The position numbers and the translations under genes were made by a program. This document shows positions 1 to 11,668 of a stretch of DNA of 64,000 nucleotides, piece after piece. The stretch comes from Roridomyces roridus (Eukaryota; Basidiomycota; Agaricomycetes; Agaricales; Mycenaceae): the NCBI GenBank assembly GCA_029378245.1, contig JARKIF010000025.1, forward strand, positions 496,001 through 560,000, given 5' to 3'. Under the pieces are notes generated by a model. It did no database searches. It was not told the origin of the DNA and saw only the letters and a list, made by a program, of their open reading frames with translations. The number at the start of each line of letters is the position of its first letter. Position 1 is the first letter of the stretch.

Positions 1-2157
1 CAGGGTGTCAGGATGGTCGTCACCAAGGAGCTTCCGACGCTCCTTGAGGACAGAAATTTTGAGGGGCTCTGCTTCTCTGTACCGACCCAGTTGCCCGTAT
101 GTGACTGCAAGGCTGGCCATGGCTCTCAGGGTGTCAGGATGGTTGTCACCAAGGAGTTTCTGATGCTGTTTGAGGACAGAAATTTCAAGGGGCTCTGCTT
201 CTCTGTACCGACCCAGTTGCCGGTATGTGATTGCAAGGTTGGCCATGGCTAACAGCGTGTCAGGATGGTTATCACCAAGGAGCTTCTGACGCTGTTCAAG
301 CACAGAAATTTCAAGGGGCTCTGCTTCTCTGGTCTGACCCAGTTGCCGGTATGTGGCTGCAAGGTTGGCCATGGCTCTCAGGGTGCTAGGATGGTGCTTT
401 CCACGCAGCTCCCTCTGTCTCTGCAGATTCAGCTCATACAAACCCTTTGCTTGCTCAAATTTGCCTCCGTCACAATATATCCGTGCATATCGCCTCCAGA
501 ACTGATAGTTCAGGATAGTGAAATCTGGCACAAGCATGTTGACATGCGCAATCATCCTGATCCTCTCCAAATATGCATCAGGGCCGAAATCTATTGCCAT
601 CCCCACCACATTTGTCATGCATTCCCGTGTTGTGACCTCATCAGGTAGGGTGGTTGAGCACCACAGATGCACAAGTGGATGCATATCTAGTGTATCACTG
701 GCTTCTTGGCTCTGAATCAGTGAATATTCTTCAATCTCTGCCACAATATTCCTGAAATATTCTTTTGACCAACTTCCTGAACCTGAGACAAAGTTTTGGA
801 GAAATTTCCTGGCTTCCTGCATTGACTCAGCTTCATTTCCTTCATTGTTCAATATCCACTGTGTGGCCTTGGCAAATATTGATCCTGGAATATTGCTGTG
901 GTGCAACAAAGAACAGAGTTGTAGAAACTGTGCAGCTACTGGGCTGAGTTTCCTAAAGCTAATTTCCCAGGTTGTGTAGACAGTCCACTCATAGTTATCA
1001 TGAGTCTGGTCAGGGTGCTGCTGCAGCAGTTCTTCCTTGTTTTTCCTGTAGATAGACAGATAGTTCTTGAGACATTTGAACTTGGCAATATAAGCCCCAG
1101 CCTGGACAATTGCAAGAGGCAGGCATGAGAGCTCCTGTGCATCATGATAAGTATGAAATCATTGTCCGAGGAACTTGGAACCTACCTGTACAATGCCCAT
1201 GGCTAATGTATAGTTTTCATCTGTGTGCTCCTTCACCGCTCTTTCAAGAAGAAGAAGAGCTGCATTTTCTGTGTCCAAGTCTCCCACCTGTGAGTGAGAA
1301 GCAGGCCCATAAGTAGCAAGTTTTGGGTTTCGGGAAGTGATGATAATGTTTCCATGGGTGCATTGTGGGAAGAATGGTGATAACTTTAGTTTTGGATCAT
1401 CTGCATTATCAAAGAGGAGAGTCCACTCTTTGTTCTCAGAAATAAGCCACTGAAGGCCAGCTTCTGGTGTTTTACCAAAGCTCTGAGAAATTCCTATGTT
1501 TGTGAGGGATGTTTTGAGAGCCTCGGGAGAGCTGGCATTCACAAAGAACCGATTTGTAAAGCTGGAAAAATTGTTAATCATATGCAATGCTTTGTGTGAC
1601 AAGAAGTGCATACTTGTCAATTGACTCCAGAAATTTTAAAGCCACCTGAGTTTTCCCAGAGCCACCAAGACCATGGAGGACGAAAATCCCTCTCTTCCTG
1701 GGTTCTTGGGAGAAGTACTGTTGCATCTTGTCAAGGATTTCCTTTCGGCCCTGGAATATCTGGGACGCTGGAGGACATCTCACAAGTGCCAGAGCAGTGT
1801 GGCATTCCTCCCGTGCTGTGATATTCAGTTGGGCTCCCAATATATAGATGAGGTACCTACTGATGAGTTCAATTTGACCTTGCTGTCCTGGTTCTTGGCC
1901 ATGTGCATAAACACTGTGTAGGGTGAGATTTGGGTCTGCAGAGGCACTAAGAACTTACTTCAAGTTGGTGATCCTCAGGGTCCCTCCTTCACCAGAACCT
2001 CCTTCTCCTCCATTTTGGTCACCTGCGCCACCAGGACCACCGGAGCCACCTGAAAGCCAGGTCAGTACTGACCCTCATCACAACACTTGGGCCATGTTCA
2101 CTTGCCATTGATATGAAAATGTGTCCCTCTCTCCATTTCAGCAGTTCCTAGAGACAT
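1..2157 (-). CDS. NB-ARC/TPR NLR-like protein, copy A (C-terminus beyond window edge)
   Basis: This is a fungal NLR-like signalling ATPase; such proteins are thought to act in non-self or stress recognition. Exons read 2157-2106, 2049-1959, 1913-1879, 1815-1614, 1561-1186 and 1134 to beyond base 1; intron phases match copy B at 16333-20364 exactly. A short glycine-rich N-terminus is followed by an NB-ARC domain with P-loop GLGGSGKT, kinase-2 LLFDNADD, GNIIITSR, the LPLA motif and MHPL. At least three 42-residue TPR units of kinesin-light-chain type follow. I checked the frame triplet by triplet from about 950 to base 1 and found no stop. The first intron has a GC donor (gcaagt) where copy B has GT. 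A TATA-like box lies about 50 nt upstream. No separate N-terminal effector domain is visible. Confidence 0.85.
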
Positions 2158-2207
2158 TGGTGTGGTGCAGGTGAGAGGATAAGAGAGGTCCTGACGTGGC
2201 AGAGGTA

Positions 2208-2215
2208 CTATATAT
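2208..2215 (-). promoter_or_regulatory. TATA-like box of NLR copy A
   Basis: The minus strand reads a TATATAT core about 50 nt upstream of the inferred ATG at 2157. The same element is conserved at the matching place before copy B (about 20415), while the flanks differ slightly. Confidence 0.45.
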
Positions 2216-2287
2216 GGGTTTGACAGACACTGCCCTGGGTGGTACTCGGCAATCAGAAGCTGCTCATCAATGAGTCACTTGTCGCGA

Positions 2288-3475
2288 ATGTTGAAAGCCA
2301 GATACGGGGAGTCACTCTGGACAGGTATCGCGGGAGAGTACGAGGGGGATACGAGGAAAAGACTAATAATGTAAACAAGACGTGCCTCCGCTTCGCTCCG
2401 GCAACGGGGGCTCTCGCTGCATCTGTTCACCAATATTGATTTTGATTTTATGCTGTACTCCATAAGTACCCACACCGACTCTAGTTACTCTACATTCAGT
2501 GCAATCATGAAGACTTGGACTTGGGGCCTGAGTAGCGAAGAGACACTCGGAGACCAGCGGCACTGGAACGACAATTCAACATCAGCTTCATCCACCTCGT
2601 GGCCCGCCCCGTCATCACATCGCAACTTTCGTGTGCTCTAGATTCCCTCAGGGTTGCGATCCGGCGGCGCGCATTCCACGGCTGAGCGGGACTGAGTAAT
2701 ACGCGTGAGTTGGGGGCAGAGAATGAGTGGGATTGCGTACATGGGAGCCTCCAGCTGCTCGTTCGCGTGCGGCGCTCCACTGTGCAATAGGCGAGATTCT
2801 TGCAGTAACCAGTATTCAGCAGAATGACAGGGGAGACACGGGATGATGTGGGGCTATGGCAGGCTGCAGCCAAGAATGGTTGAGGAACGACGGCAATAAC
2901 CAGCAAGCTTAGGACAAAAAAGCGCCGGAGGCAGCCAGAACCAGCAGCCAGAGCGAAGCGGGCGAGATAGGGTTGGTTGGTGCAGAAAGACGGCTGGATT
3001 TCCACCTTGCAAGAAGCCAGTGTGGCATTCGATACGGATTGTCAAGGACGGCACAGTGGTGTCAGTGGAAGAGTGCGGATGACGGCCAAAGGTTTGGAGG
3101 GAGTAGGTTGGAGGGAGGAATGAGGGAATGGGTGAGTCCCCGCAGTGTGTTTATATGTGGGGCCTGGGCTCTGCCGGGGAGACGCGTCATCCTCTGCAAC
3201 GGACATCGGCCCAATGCTGTAGCTGTAGCTGTTCAGAAAGCTGTAGAGCTGTCACCGTGGAATGGAAACAAAGGATCTCCGACTCTCACAAAGCTGTAAG
3301 AAAGCTGTTAAGAAACCCTTTCAGCGAGTGAGATGAGCGTAAAGGGAAAGTCCATTTGGGGATAGACTGACAGATGTACAAACAAAAAGGAGCCATAATC
3401 TTAAAGAACGGATAATAATTGACGACTACAGACTATTTAAGGTGACGATGACAGACAGGGGCGTATCCGACAGCA
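2288..3475. other. about 1.2-kb segment present only in copy A
   Basis: Up to 2287 and from about 3480 the sequence aligns with copy B (breakpoint near 20496); the interval itself has no counterpart there. The NLR and LRR genes are divergent and about 200 bp apart in B but 1.4 kb apart in A. On the minus strand a TATA-like box (near 3150) and a pyrimidine-rich tract (about 3085-3135) precede a possible short secreted-protein start near 3030, with a hydrophobic run WLLVLAAS. I could not assemble a convincing spliced frame, so I call no gene. Either A gained an insertion or B lost this stretch. Confidence 0.5.
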
Positions 3476-3553
3476 ACGGCAACTCGGATCGGTGACGCGA
3501 CATTGTCGCTAACCACCGTGGCACCACCAAACCACCACAGACTCTGGAGGAGC

Positions 3554-4546
3554 ATGTTCCCTTTCTTCCAAGGCCACCCATTCTTTCAGGCCTTCCTCGG
3601 CGCACATGGTCTGACGGCATTGTCTCTCCGAGTCGAAGCGCTCACGGCGGACGCCTCGATTCATTGGGAATCCCTTCGCCGCCTGACGCTTGTGACCAAT
3701 CACGGCAACGGTGAGACCCCTGGGTCGCACCTCGTCTTGCCCATCTTGCGGCAGTGCTCCCACCTCGAAACTTTGAACGTCGACTTTGATTTCAGCATGG
3801 ATCTCCAGCAGAGTCTCGACCCGCAGCCTCCCTGCGACCTGCCGCATCTGCGGCGGCTCTCCGTCTCCGGTTGCGCATGGGCTTTGCTGCGCAGCATTAA
3901 CAGTGCTCCGGAATTGCGCATCCTCCCGTATGTGCTCGACCGAGTGACCACCGTGGAGACGCCGAGTCCCCTTGTGCGTCTAGTCTCCTGCTCCAATCAG
4001 CTCCAGTGTCTTCGTCTCGACATGACCTCGGTCTCGAGCGACACCCTCATGGTGGTCCTCGGTGCCATACCTACACTGCGTGAGTTGACGCTCCGAGGGG
4101 AGCCGCGAATTAAGGCACAACCTGGTGCCCCGCGACACCGCGACAGCCTGGTGGTGCCCATGCTTACCCCAAATCCCAATCCCACTCCCACGGTTATCTG
4201 CCCCCGGCTCAAACACCTCAAACTGGTTCATTTACACGCCCTCTCGGATGAGGATCTCCTCGCCTTTGTCCTCGCACGTACCGATCCCAATATTTCGGAT
4301 GCCACTCAAATGGCTTGTCTATCGGAGCTCACAATGCAATCCAACCGCTGGTGCCAAGTTGACATCATCCCTTCCCTGGAGCTTCAAATGGTCGGCTGGC
4401 TCAAGGTGAATCTTGTTTATCATCCCAAACCCAACTTCGAGACGTATTCGGTCGCGCATGCGAATGATTCTTCGTACGTGTGGGACCCGTCGGCCAGGGA
4501 GTGGGATATGCCGGATGTGAACACTGGCTGGTATGGCCATCCGTGA
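3554..4546 (+). CDS. Leucine-rich-repeat protein resembling the C-terminal part of F-box/LRR proteins (copy A)
   Basis: A single-exon frame of 330 residues from the first ATG (3554; the frame is open a little further upstream but without an ATG). Leucine-spaced segments such as LRRLTLV, LETLNVDF, LRRLSVSG, LQCLRLDM, LRELTLRG and LKHLKLVH indicate LRRs. The C-terminus is rich in Tyr/Trp. No F-box is visible at the N-terminus, so it may be a truncated member of the F-box/LRR family that is abundant in Agaricomycetes. It is divergent from NLR copy A and its 3' end faces that of the amine oxidase gene. Copy B (20571) is about 97% identical but carries a nonsense codon. Function unknown. Confidence 0.7.
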   Translation: MFPFFQGHPFFQAFLGAHGLTALSLRVEALTADASIHWESLRRLTLVTNHGNGETPGSHLVLPILRQCSHLETLNVDFDFSMDLQQSLDPQPPCDLPHLRRLSVSGCAWALLRSINSAPELRILPYVLDRVTTVETPSPLVRLVSCSNQLQCLRLDMTSVSSDTLMVVLGAIPTLRELTLRGEPRIKAQPGAPRHRDSLVVPMLTPNPNPTPTVICPRLKHLKLVHLHALSDEDLLAFVLARTDPNISDATQMACLSELTMQSNRWCQVDIIPSLELQMVGWLKVNLVYHPKPNFETYSVAHANDSSYVWDPSAREWDMPDVNTGWYGHP

Positions 4547-4597
4547 TTTTTCCTTCCATTTACGATTCCAGAGTAGCATTGTACGATAGTAAAATAT

Positions 4598-6469
4598 TCA
4601 GGGCACGTACGGACTGGAATTGGGAATAGACTCGACGAACGGTAGATCATCGCACTGCAATCCTCCCGACAGGACACACTGCGCCACCCGTTGTCCGGCA
4701 TCCATACCTTCGAAATACGCGCCATGGAGGAAACCTATTCAGGGTTCATTCCTTGCATCCCCACTGAGCCCAAGACCAAGACTCACCGAAATACCGCTGA
4801 CTCATCGCCTCACCAGAGAACCACAACCTCCCAAGATTCGCGCGCAAGTTCAAATGATGCGGGCTTACGAAGCTTGCGGGCCAATTGCTGTAACTTCCCC
4901 TGTAGAGCGGGTCGGAGAACCAACGCGGGAAGAAGAATGCTGTCGGCGTTGGGATGGTTGTATTCGGGAACATGGCGCTGAGGACGGAGAGGAGTTCGGT
5001 TTGGATCTGGGCGTTGGTGAGGGATTCGATTGCTTCGGAGTAGTCTCCCTGGGTGTAGGAGTCGAAGGTCAGGAAGGGTGGGTGGGGCAGAGAAGGAGTG
5101 GGAGGAGGGTGCGTACCGTGACAGTTGCGAAGATGATTCCTGAGCCGGGGAGGAAGCCGTCGAGGTCGAGGCTTTGCCACACTGGGTACCGCCCACGAAC
5201 CTTGTCTGCATACAGCGCAAACTATGGTGTTTGATGAGTGAGCTCGAATTCGTGCACAAAACACATAAACATACCTGAGTGTCAAACCAAAAGTTCTCGT
5301 CAAACTGCAAGAACAGCTTAGTGTACGTAGCCATGGTCATACTCTGAATGGCCTCCTGCTTCCACAAAGGCAGTGTCGGCTCAAACGCCACATCGTCATG
5401 TTGCAACACCCCAACGCTGAATGTGCTAATAGCATAGTCTGCGCTGATCTTGCTCCCATTTGCAAGGGTCACCACCACCGCGTCGGAGGAGTACGCAATG
5501 TCCGTTACGGTGGCGTTGAGCAGGACCTGGGATGGCTGGAGGAATGATGCAGCTTCGGATTGGATGAGGTATTTGAATCCGCGTTGGTCGATGGAGAGGA
5601 GGTTGGAGTCGGAGAACCCGCCTTGGTCGACGTCGTAAGTAAAATTGTTTGCCTTTGAGTTAGGTTGAGTAAGGATACAAGTGGGATTTGGTTGATAGGC
5701 TTACCCATGAGGAAGCGATCCAGGATGTCTGCTCGGGAGTCTGAGCATACTCCCAGTCCTGAGATTGTAGAGTCAGAAAGTTAAATTTGCCGGCCTATTC
5801 ATACGCACGAACTAAAATGGGAATGAGAAGACGCAGTGGGAGAGGTTGGAGACACTTACAACGTAGTACTCGACCACCTTTTCAGCTGGAGTTTGGGGCT
5901 TGACACCGATAAGGGAGTACCCCGTCCTGCAGGTCGTGTCAACCTGCTGTGTTGGTACCCTCCCGCCTCCGACCACAGTCAGGTCCGTATACGCATCAAC
6001 GGCGTCGTTGAGGGTCTTCAGATAGTCGACCTTACCAGTCTCATCGTAAGTCTCTGCAAGCCAGTCAACAACAATTCACAACACAAGTAACTGACGCACC
6101 GACAGACTCGTAAAAGTCCGACTCGACCGCCTTCAATCCGTACTTCTGAGCCAGCGTGTATATGGGATTCGCAGGCCCCGTGCCCTCCTGCGTTCCCTGG
6201 ATCCAATTCGCTCCAAGCTCAATGACAGAGGTGCGTCCGGGCGCACCAAACTCCATAGAGTGCATCCGCCCGCCGAGCTCATCGCGTGCCTCGACTATGA
6301 GGAAGTTGGTGACCTTCTGCTCGGCGAGTGTGCGCGCTGCGATGATGCCGGCGACGCCGCCCCCGAGGATGAGTACAGTTTTGTCGTTTTGCGTCGTGCC
6401 AGCAGTTGATGCGGGGAGGACAAGGGTGGCTGTTGTGATGAGGAGTAGGAGGCGAGCGAGGCGCTGCAT
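4598..6469 (-). CDS. Secreted flavin-containing amine oxidase (polyamine-oxidase-like), copy A
   Basis: Seven exons (6469-6100, 6053-5860, 5758-5705, 5652-5275, 5221-5117, 5048-4787, 4734-4598) join in phase to 499 residues. A signal peptide (about residues 1-23, Leu-rich) is followed by the FAD-binding GGGVAG motif (36-41) and the DELGGRMHS segment typical of flavin amine oxidases. The C-terminal FAD motif reads LWFSGEAMSQRYFGFLHGAY. Such enzymes oxidise amines or polyamines and release hydrogen peroxide; the leader implies secretion. All introns are GT-AG, 46-101 nt. This is the intact copy; copy B (21643-23500) is broken. The substrate cannot be read from the sequence. Confidence 0.88.
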
Positions 6470-6521
6470 GTCGAACGATTGAAGCAGAGTGCGATGAGAG
6501 GTGAGTCGATGGTGGGTAGCC

Positions 6522-6530
6522 TTTTATATG
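6522..6530 (-). promoter_or_regulatory. TATA-like box of the amine oxidase gene (copy A)
   Basis: The minus strand reads CATATAAAAG about 55 nt upstream of the ATG at 6469. It lies on the copy-A side of the homology break, so copy B has a different promoter. Confidence 0.4.
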
Positions 6531-6699
6531 TAAAGCGGCGGCGTAGCCAGGATGCCAGCATCGACAATCCGTGGGAGGGTAGATGGAGAAGGCTGGTTAC
6601 CACTCTAAGGAGGCGTCCTTGGCAGGGGCAATGGGACTGCACATGGCCGCGGAACCGAAAATGAGATCAGGAACGAGTTACTAGGGATCGTCCGGGCGC

Positions 6700-8005
6700 A
6701 GAATTCATCCCAGGTGTATCATTCCGTCCTTTGCGCGAGTGAGGACGCTAAAATGGCCAGGAATTAGGTTCGTGCCGTCGAGGATAGACCAGGAACTTGT
6801 TGTGTCGACGTGGTTCTGGACAAGTGCTGACGCGGCAATCAGGATTTGGTAATCTTTCTTACTTGTTCTCGATCGACAGTCATCTACTTACCTCGGTCTG
6901 GCGTCGGGGCGCTGACATGCGAGCGTAACTGGCAGCATGTTGAGTAGCTTCTCTGTACCAAAATCCAAATCCTACCAGGACGGCTCTTCCCAATCGGCCG
7001 TCTCGAGCGGGGATTTCGGTGAAGCCTCCGACATTCGCTTGCAATTGCCAGTGGGCACTCGACGTCGTTATCTCAATGCAAGGGGCGCGCCCTTCAAGCT
7101 GCTGTCTACGCCGGGTAGATGTTTACAGTCCGCCCTTCCAATCGGCCGCTAGAAGTCTCCGTGTTTCTGGGTGGATTCATCTTTAGGGCATCTAATCCAC
7201 ATGGAGAGCAGTCGATGCCAGCACGTACAGGATACAGCTAGATATCCCTCTCAGCGGCAGAGAACTTCCTTAATACCTGAAGGGAGGTTGGGAAAAAATG
7301 TTGAGTCTGGAACTGGTGATCTACTGCCTGTATTTATCTGAATTGCACGACTCATTCGATCAGAGAGACTGGAGCTGTTGTAGTCTCTCTCGACAGACCG
7401 TGGCTCCGTAACCTCCGCCAACATAGTCTGTTGGCAACCGCGCCCTGATAGCCGTAGCCTTGCGTCATTATATAAGCAATTGGATGAGCTCTCAATTTCT
7501 ACGTGTCCCGACGTGTATTTTTGAATTTTGGAGAAAGGTTCAAGTCCTAGTGTATCATGAGTGGTTAATATCCCGGTGAGCGGGTTGCAAACGCGATGTG
7601 GAACGAGATAAGTTCGGAGAGTGGCGATGCTGTTCCCATGTCAAACTCACGTGGTCCAACCGTGTTTCCCCAGTTTTTGCAAGTTCACGCAGGAAGGGAG
7701 CCAGAAGCACTCATATGTACGAGCCATCCTGCTCAAATAGACCCTATACACGTCTGAAAGCAATTTTTACGCGTCGAGAACATGAATTTGACATGAATGC
7801 GAGAAAGCACGTGCCATCCAAATGGGGTGATTATCCAATGATGCAACCCTCCTCATACGGGGGCGTGGTAACCACCAGACTAGAGCTGTTGTGCATACCC
7901 CGGATTAAATCGACGAGGCCATCGACGCTGGACTTGAGTCATCCATGGAGAGTCAGTCTGTCATTCAACTTTGATTTCATGCTTTTCGATTCAGGAAGGG
8001 GCAAG
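6700..8005. other. Gene-free stretch, copy A only
   Basis: No reading frame here resembles a gene. Copy B lacks most of this DNA: its amine oxidase start (23500) is followed almost directly by the sequence that matches 8770 onward in A. The stretch ends in the hAT-like MITE at 8006, and 8667-8990 after the MITE is also without a gene. Confidence 0.5.
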
Positions 8006-8658
8006 TAGTGCTGGCCAAATACGAATACGATACGCCAAATCCCGTATTATATTCATATCCATATCATATTCACCTCACCGTACTTGTATTGTATTTCTAG
8101 TGTATCATATTCACCATGGTGAATACAATACAAATATATTTTGGATATATTCAAATATATTCTACCCCGCATGAACCACCCAGTCCAGGCCCTTGTGAGT
8201 CCCCACTTGGTCGTGTCTTGGCCCAAGTTCCAACATTGTGTCACAACATTGGCTGACACACTCTCCAACATTGTAATGTCAACCAGCAGCTAATAAGTTC
8301 ATGGAGAAGAAGTATTCGGACCAAGGATCACTCGGCATTCGGATCAAATTTCCATTTTAGGTATTTTGCACACGCAAATCACTGTTAGCAAAGCGGGACA
8401 CCGGTGCCGATCATCAAGATCATTATCAATTCTGTGATTGCCGTGCTCTCCGAGCCTGATTTGAGCCTCATTGCCAGTGGCCGGCATATCTGAATATATT
8501 TCAATATGCCCACTGCATATTGGATTCATATCCATATTTTATCCTATTCACATTCAGACGTATTCATATCCGATTGGACCCCAGAGCTCGTATCATATCC
8601 ATATTCACCTGAATATATTCAAAATATATTTCCCATATCATATTTTTGGCCAGCACTA
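8006..8658. mobile_element. 653-bp hAT-type MITE with perfect 8-bp target duplication
   Basis: Terminal inverted repeats start TAGTGCTGGCCAAA (left at 8006; right end inverted at 8645-8658). Both sides are flanked by the identical octamer GGGGCAAG (7998-8005 and 8659-8666). An 8-bp duplication with TAG-type ends fits the hAT superfamily. The interior is AT-rich, full of CATATTC/GAATATG motifs, and codes for nothing, so it is non-autonomous. Confidence 0.9.
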
Positions 8659-8993
8659 GGGGCAAGAAAAGGGTTCAAACTCCAGATAATAAGATCGGGG
8701 TCGATACAGCAAAGAATCCGGCATGTGCTACTTACCGAGTTTCAAAGTGAACGTGAGGCCAACATTGTGCCTCAGGTGGCAGTGCCCACCCCATGATCCG
8801 CGTGTCTGTAAGTCCCATGACTCCGATCATTCCATCTTACACTTGACCGCACCTCTTCATCGCCTCTTCTGCCAACGTGTCGGGCTATATCCACCCAACG
8901 TCAGTCTCGATCCATTCTATCGTCGCGTACTCACTCTCACGACTCATGCCTGACGTCCCGCAGGCTTTTTACGCTCCTTCACCCCATTTTGCA

Positions 8994-9665
8994 TGACGGA
9001 ATCGACGGGAGCTAGGCATCGACGACGACGCATCGCGGCCACAAGGCTCCCATCCCAGCACCGCCGCATTCCGGCACAGAGACGACCCCACTAGATGACA
9101 AGAAGGACCTGGGCCCGCATGAAGGGCAGTCAAAACCCCAGCAGACCGGGTTTGCACCGGTGCGTCACAATACCGTTCTCACTCGGTCAACCTAACTCAC
9201 ACCCACACAGGCCGACCTCCTCAAACCCGAGTACCTAGTCCATGTAGTTGGACTCACATACACCCTCCTCTCCTTCTGGACCCGCTTCTACAAAATCGGC
9301 CACGCCAATTCCGTCGTGTGGGACGAAGCGCACTTTGGCAAATTCGGCTCGCACTACCTTGAGCGCGAGTTCTACTTTGACGTGCATCCGCCGTTGGAGG
9401 ATTATACGGATGAGGTGCCGTACGTCGCGATGCGTATGATGCTCGCGAGCTTTGGGGCGGGAATGGTCCCGCTTGGGTGCTATACTGCGGTGGAACTCGG
9501 ATGAGTCAATGGGCTGCCCATATCGTCGCTCTCATGGTCCTCCTCGGTGCGTTGCCCATCCCTCGTCCTCCATCCGTGCTCAGCTGCTTGATTTTTATCC
9601 CCATCCTCGTCTTCATGGCGTCTTGAATTCCACATCAATTCCAGCCCTGAGGAAGCCTTCTCCGT
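8994..9665 (+). pseudogene. PMT2-type O-mannosyltransferase pseudogene (copy A)
   Basis: From the ATG at 8994 this follows the intact gene at 23824, including the exon-2 segment VVWDEAHFGKFGSHYL. It has lost 69 nt (23 codons) after DVHPPL. It has also lost one base near 9501, giving an in-frame TGA right after the segment AVELG. Exon 3 and its flanks are then deleted: the start of intron 2 joins directly to an exon-4 remnant (about 9588-9640). Homology ends about 9665. It cannot encode a full transferase. Confidence 0.85.
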
Positions 9666-10754
9666 GCGTCTACAAGACCGCGAGCTATTGTTGCTCATAC
9701 CCTTGACAGCAACCGACCTAGAACCCCTGCACCCTCCATTCACCGGGAACGTCCGCAGCCACCGTGACAGAGGCCTCTCACAGCTAAGCACGCAAGCACA
9801 AGCCGGTTCCGAGCCCTCCCTCTCCCTCCCAACGCCTCCGAGCGAATCAATCTCGACCTCGAACGTCAGCACCGTCTTACACACTGGACGCGAGGGATCC
9901 CCACATTTCATCGTGCCACTCCGAATCCCAACGGCGCGCTCTGGATCGAAGGAATTATCGGCCGATTGTACATAATCTGTGCTCGATGCGGCTGAAGTTG
10001 AACGTTAACGTTGAACTCACAGCTGTGGAGGCGCCGGACGTCCTCGCGCCGCCGCCTGCACCTTCCTGCATTATCTCTCTGCCAGTACGCCAGGCGCCAT
10101 CACCTGACTGTCCTCGAGTTGCAGTGCAAGAGCGTGATGCCGCCGCTGCTGTACATGGTGGGCATCATGGGGAGGATGGCGATGCGTGGGTTCGTTTCAG
10201 TGACCGTTTCTTGTAATCTTGTGATTGGTAGTTTCACATGTGGTCCACACCTCTTTCATTCTGATTTGCACTCACATCTTCCCTGTCCAATCCAACATCG
10301 CGCCACTCTTGAGATCCGCCGCTCATGTACAAGATGTCTAGCTGAAAGCTCACTTGCTACCAACCCCTCGTCCGGCTCAGCTGGGCCTTGTCACAACCGT
10401 GCTCACACGTGTCCTCGATCGTCTGCAGGTCCTTCGACTCGGCCGCAACGATGTACGGACTTGAAATGTAGGTCATCTTTTGAGCGGACCCCACGAACGG
10501 ACGCTGCGGTACCTCGGACTGATCGAAGAACACTCGATGCTCAGCTCCAATTGTTCAAGCGCTCATGAGCAAAAAGAACGAAAACGACCTGCTCCTTCGA
10601 CTGGACTAGGATATTCGGGCCCTCGAAGAGACTTGCATATGATTGGTGAATCCATTCCGCGGCCACTCCTGATTCGATCCATGCTGACCATCGGGACAAT
10701 TTACATCTGCTCAGGAATAGAAGAAATTTGAGACCCTGTTCTCCGCTATTAACC
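9666..10754 (+). other. Decayed, unrecognised coding-like sequence
   Basis: Overlapping frames contain protein-like stretches (for example a Leu-rich piece around 10090-10190 and a Glu/Leu-rich piece around 10470-10620). Frames shift repeatedly and no start, intron chain or family could be established. It is probably the relic of one or more genes next to the truncated PMT2 copy. Confidence 0.3.
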
Positions 10755-11668
10755 CATCTCTTACGCCCCTGTCAACGAGACGAGCGCAGATCTCTTCAAC
10801 GAAGACACTTGGTTGCAAGGTGTGATCCTCTGCAGCATTCGGATATGGGGTAGTCCCCGCCAGGCTCTTCTCCATATGCTTCTACCTCCTCATACAACGG
10901 AGGATGGGCTCCCACTCCAAACGGAGCGTCCTCTTCCTCGTCAACATCTCGATTGATATCATCCTCGCCTGCCTATTCCAAGGCTCCATAGCCAAGGCCA
11001 AGTTTGGTGGCCCGGCGGCGTTTGAGGCAGCCGAGTTCTCGATCCCTGTTGATGAAATCGAGAATGTGGCGTTTGTGTTGACGGATTGGTTCTCCGACGC
11101 GCTTTTGTTACGTTTGTCTTTCCCATCCCCGCTATGCAGTCTGATTTATTTCATAGGAATAGCGAAGCATGATTATTTACACCAACTGCAGGTCTTGTAT
11201 ATTGTGATTACGCCTGTCTCATGATCTTGGCCTCTATGCGTACGTCTCAGCTCGGCCTGCGTCTCCGGAGTTTCAATCTGACTGACCTCAATAGCAATGG
11301 GCATTCTGTGGCTCATTCAAATCTGCACTTCCTCGTCAATTAGACAATCCCGTTCTGTCTCTACCTCACACTCAGCATCCTCGCATTCCCATCGTCGTCC
11401 GCCTCTACGTGTACCGCCGGCCCTAAGCTGTTCAACGGAAACCATGGTTCGCAGGATACGTCCCGCATCGAGTCCGTCTTCCTGTACTCTTCGTTCTCGA
11501 TTCTCTTTCTCGTCCCGTTCGGCATGAACAAGCTTCCTGCAAGCGCTCAGTCAAATTCAGGTTCGTTCGATTTCCATTCCTGTGCATAGGGATCATTGCT
11601 GATGCAACATTTCAGACCATGGCGACTTTGCTCATTGTGTTCAGGACTGCGCTGGGTAAAGTCTGGAC
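10755..11668 (+). pseudogene. Relic of a basidiomycete multi-pass (7-TM-like) membrane protein
   Basis: Segments match the usual order of this common Agaricomycete family. There is an N-terminal NETSADLFNEDTWLQGVIL block, then a TM segment with FGYGVV and FSICFYLLIQRR. The FVLTDWFSDALLL helix (about 11080) follows. The last recognisable blocks are ESVFLYSSFSILFLVPFGMN and TLLIVFRTALGKVW. A frame slip occurs near 10835, no start codon precedes the first block, and a stop interrupts the part before the last helices. It is therefore called a pseudogene; the family's function is not established. Confidence 0.55.

Noticed and set aside
13..648. Plus-strand frames with repeated MVVTKELL...LPVCDCKVGHG motifs (also 16671-18500)
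   Set aside because: They are the antisense of the 126-bp TPR units; the minus frame carries the NB-ARC/TPR protein with correct introns.
2505..3005. 166-codon minus frame with a hydrophobic stretch in the copy A-only segment
   Set aside because: No ATG in a good position, a low-complexity Arg/Ser-rich tail and no copy B or family support.
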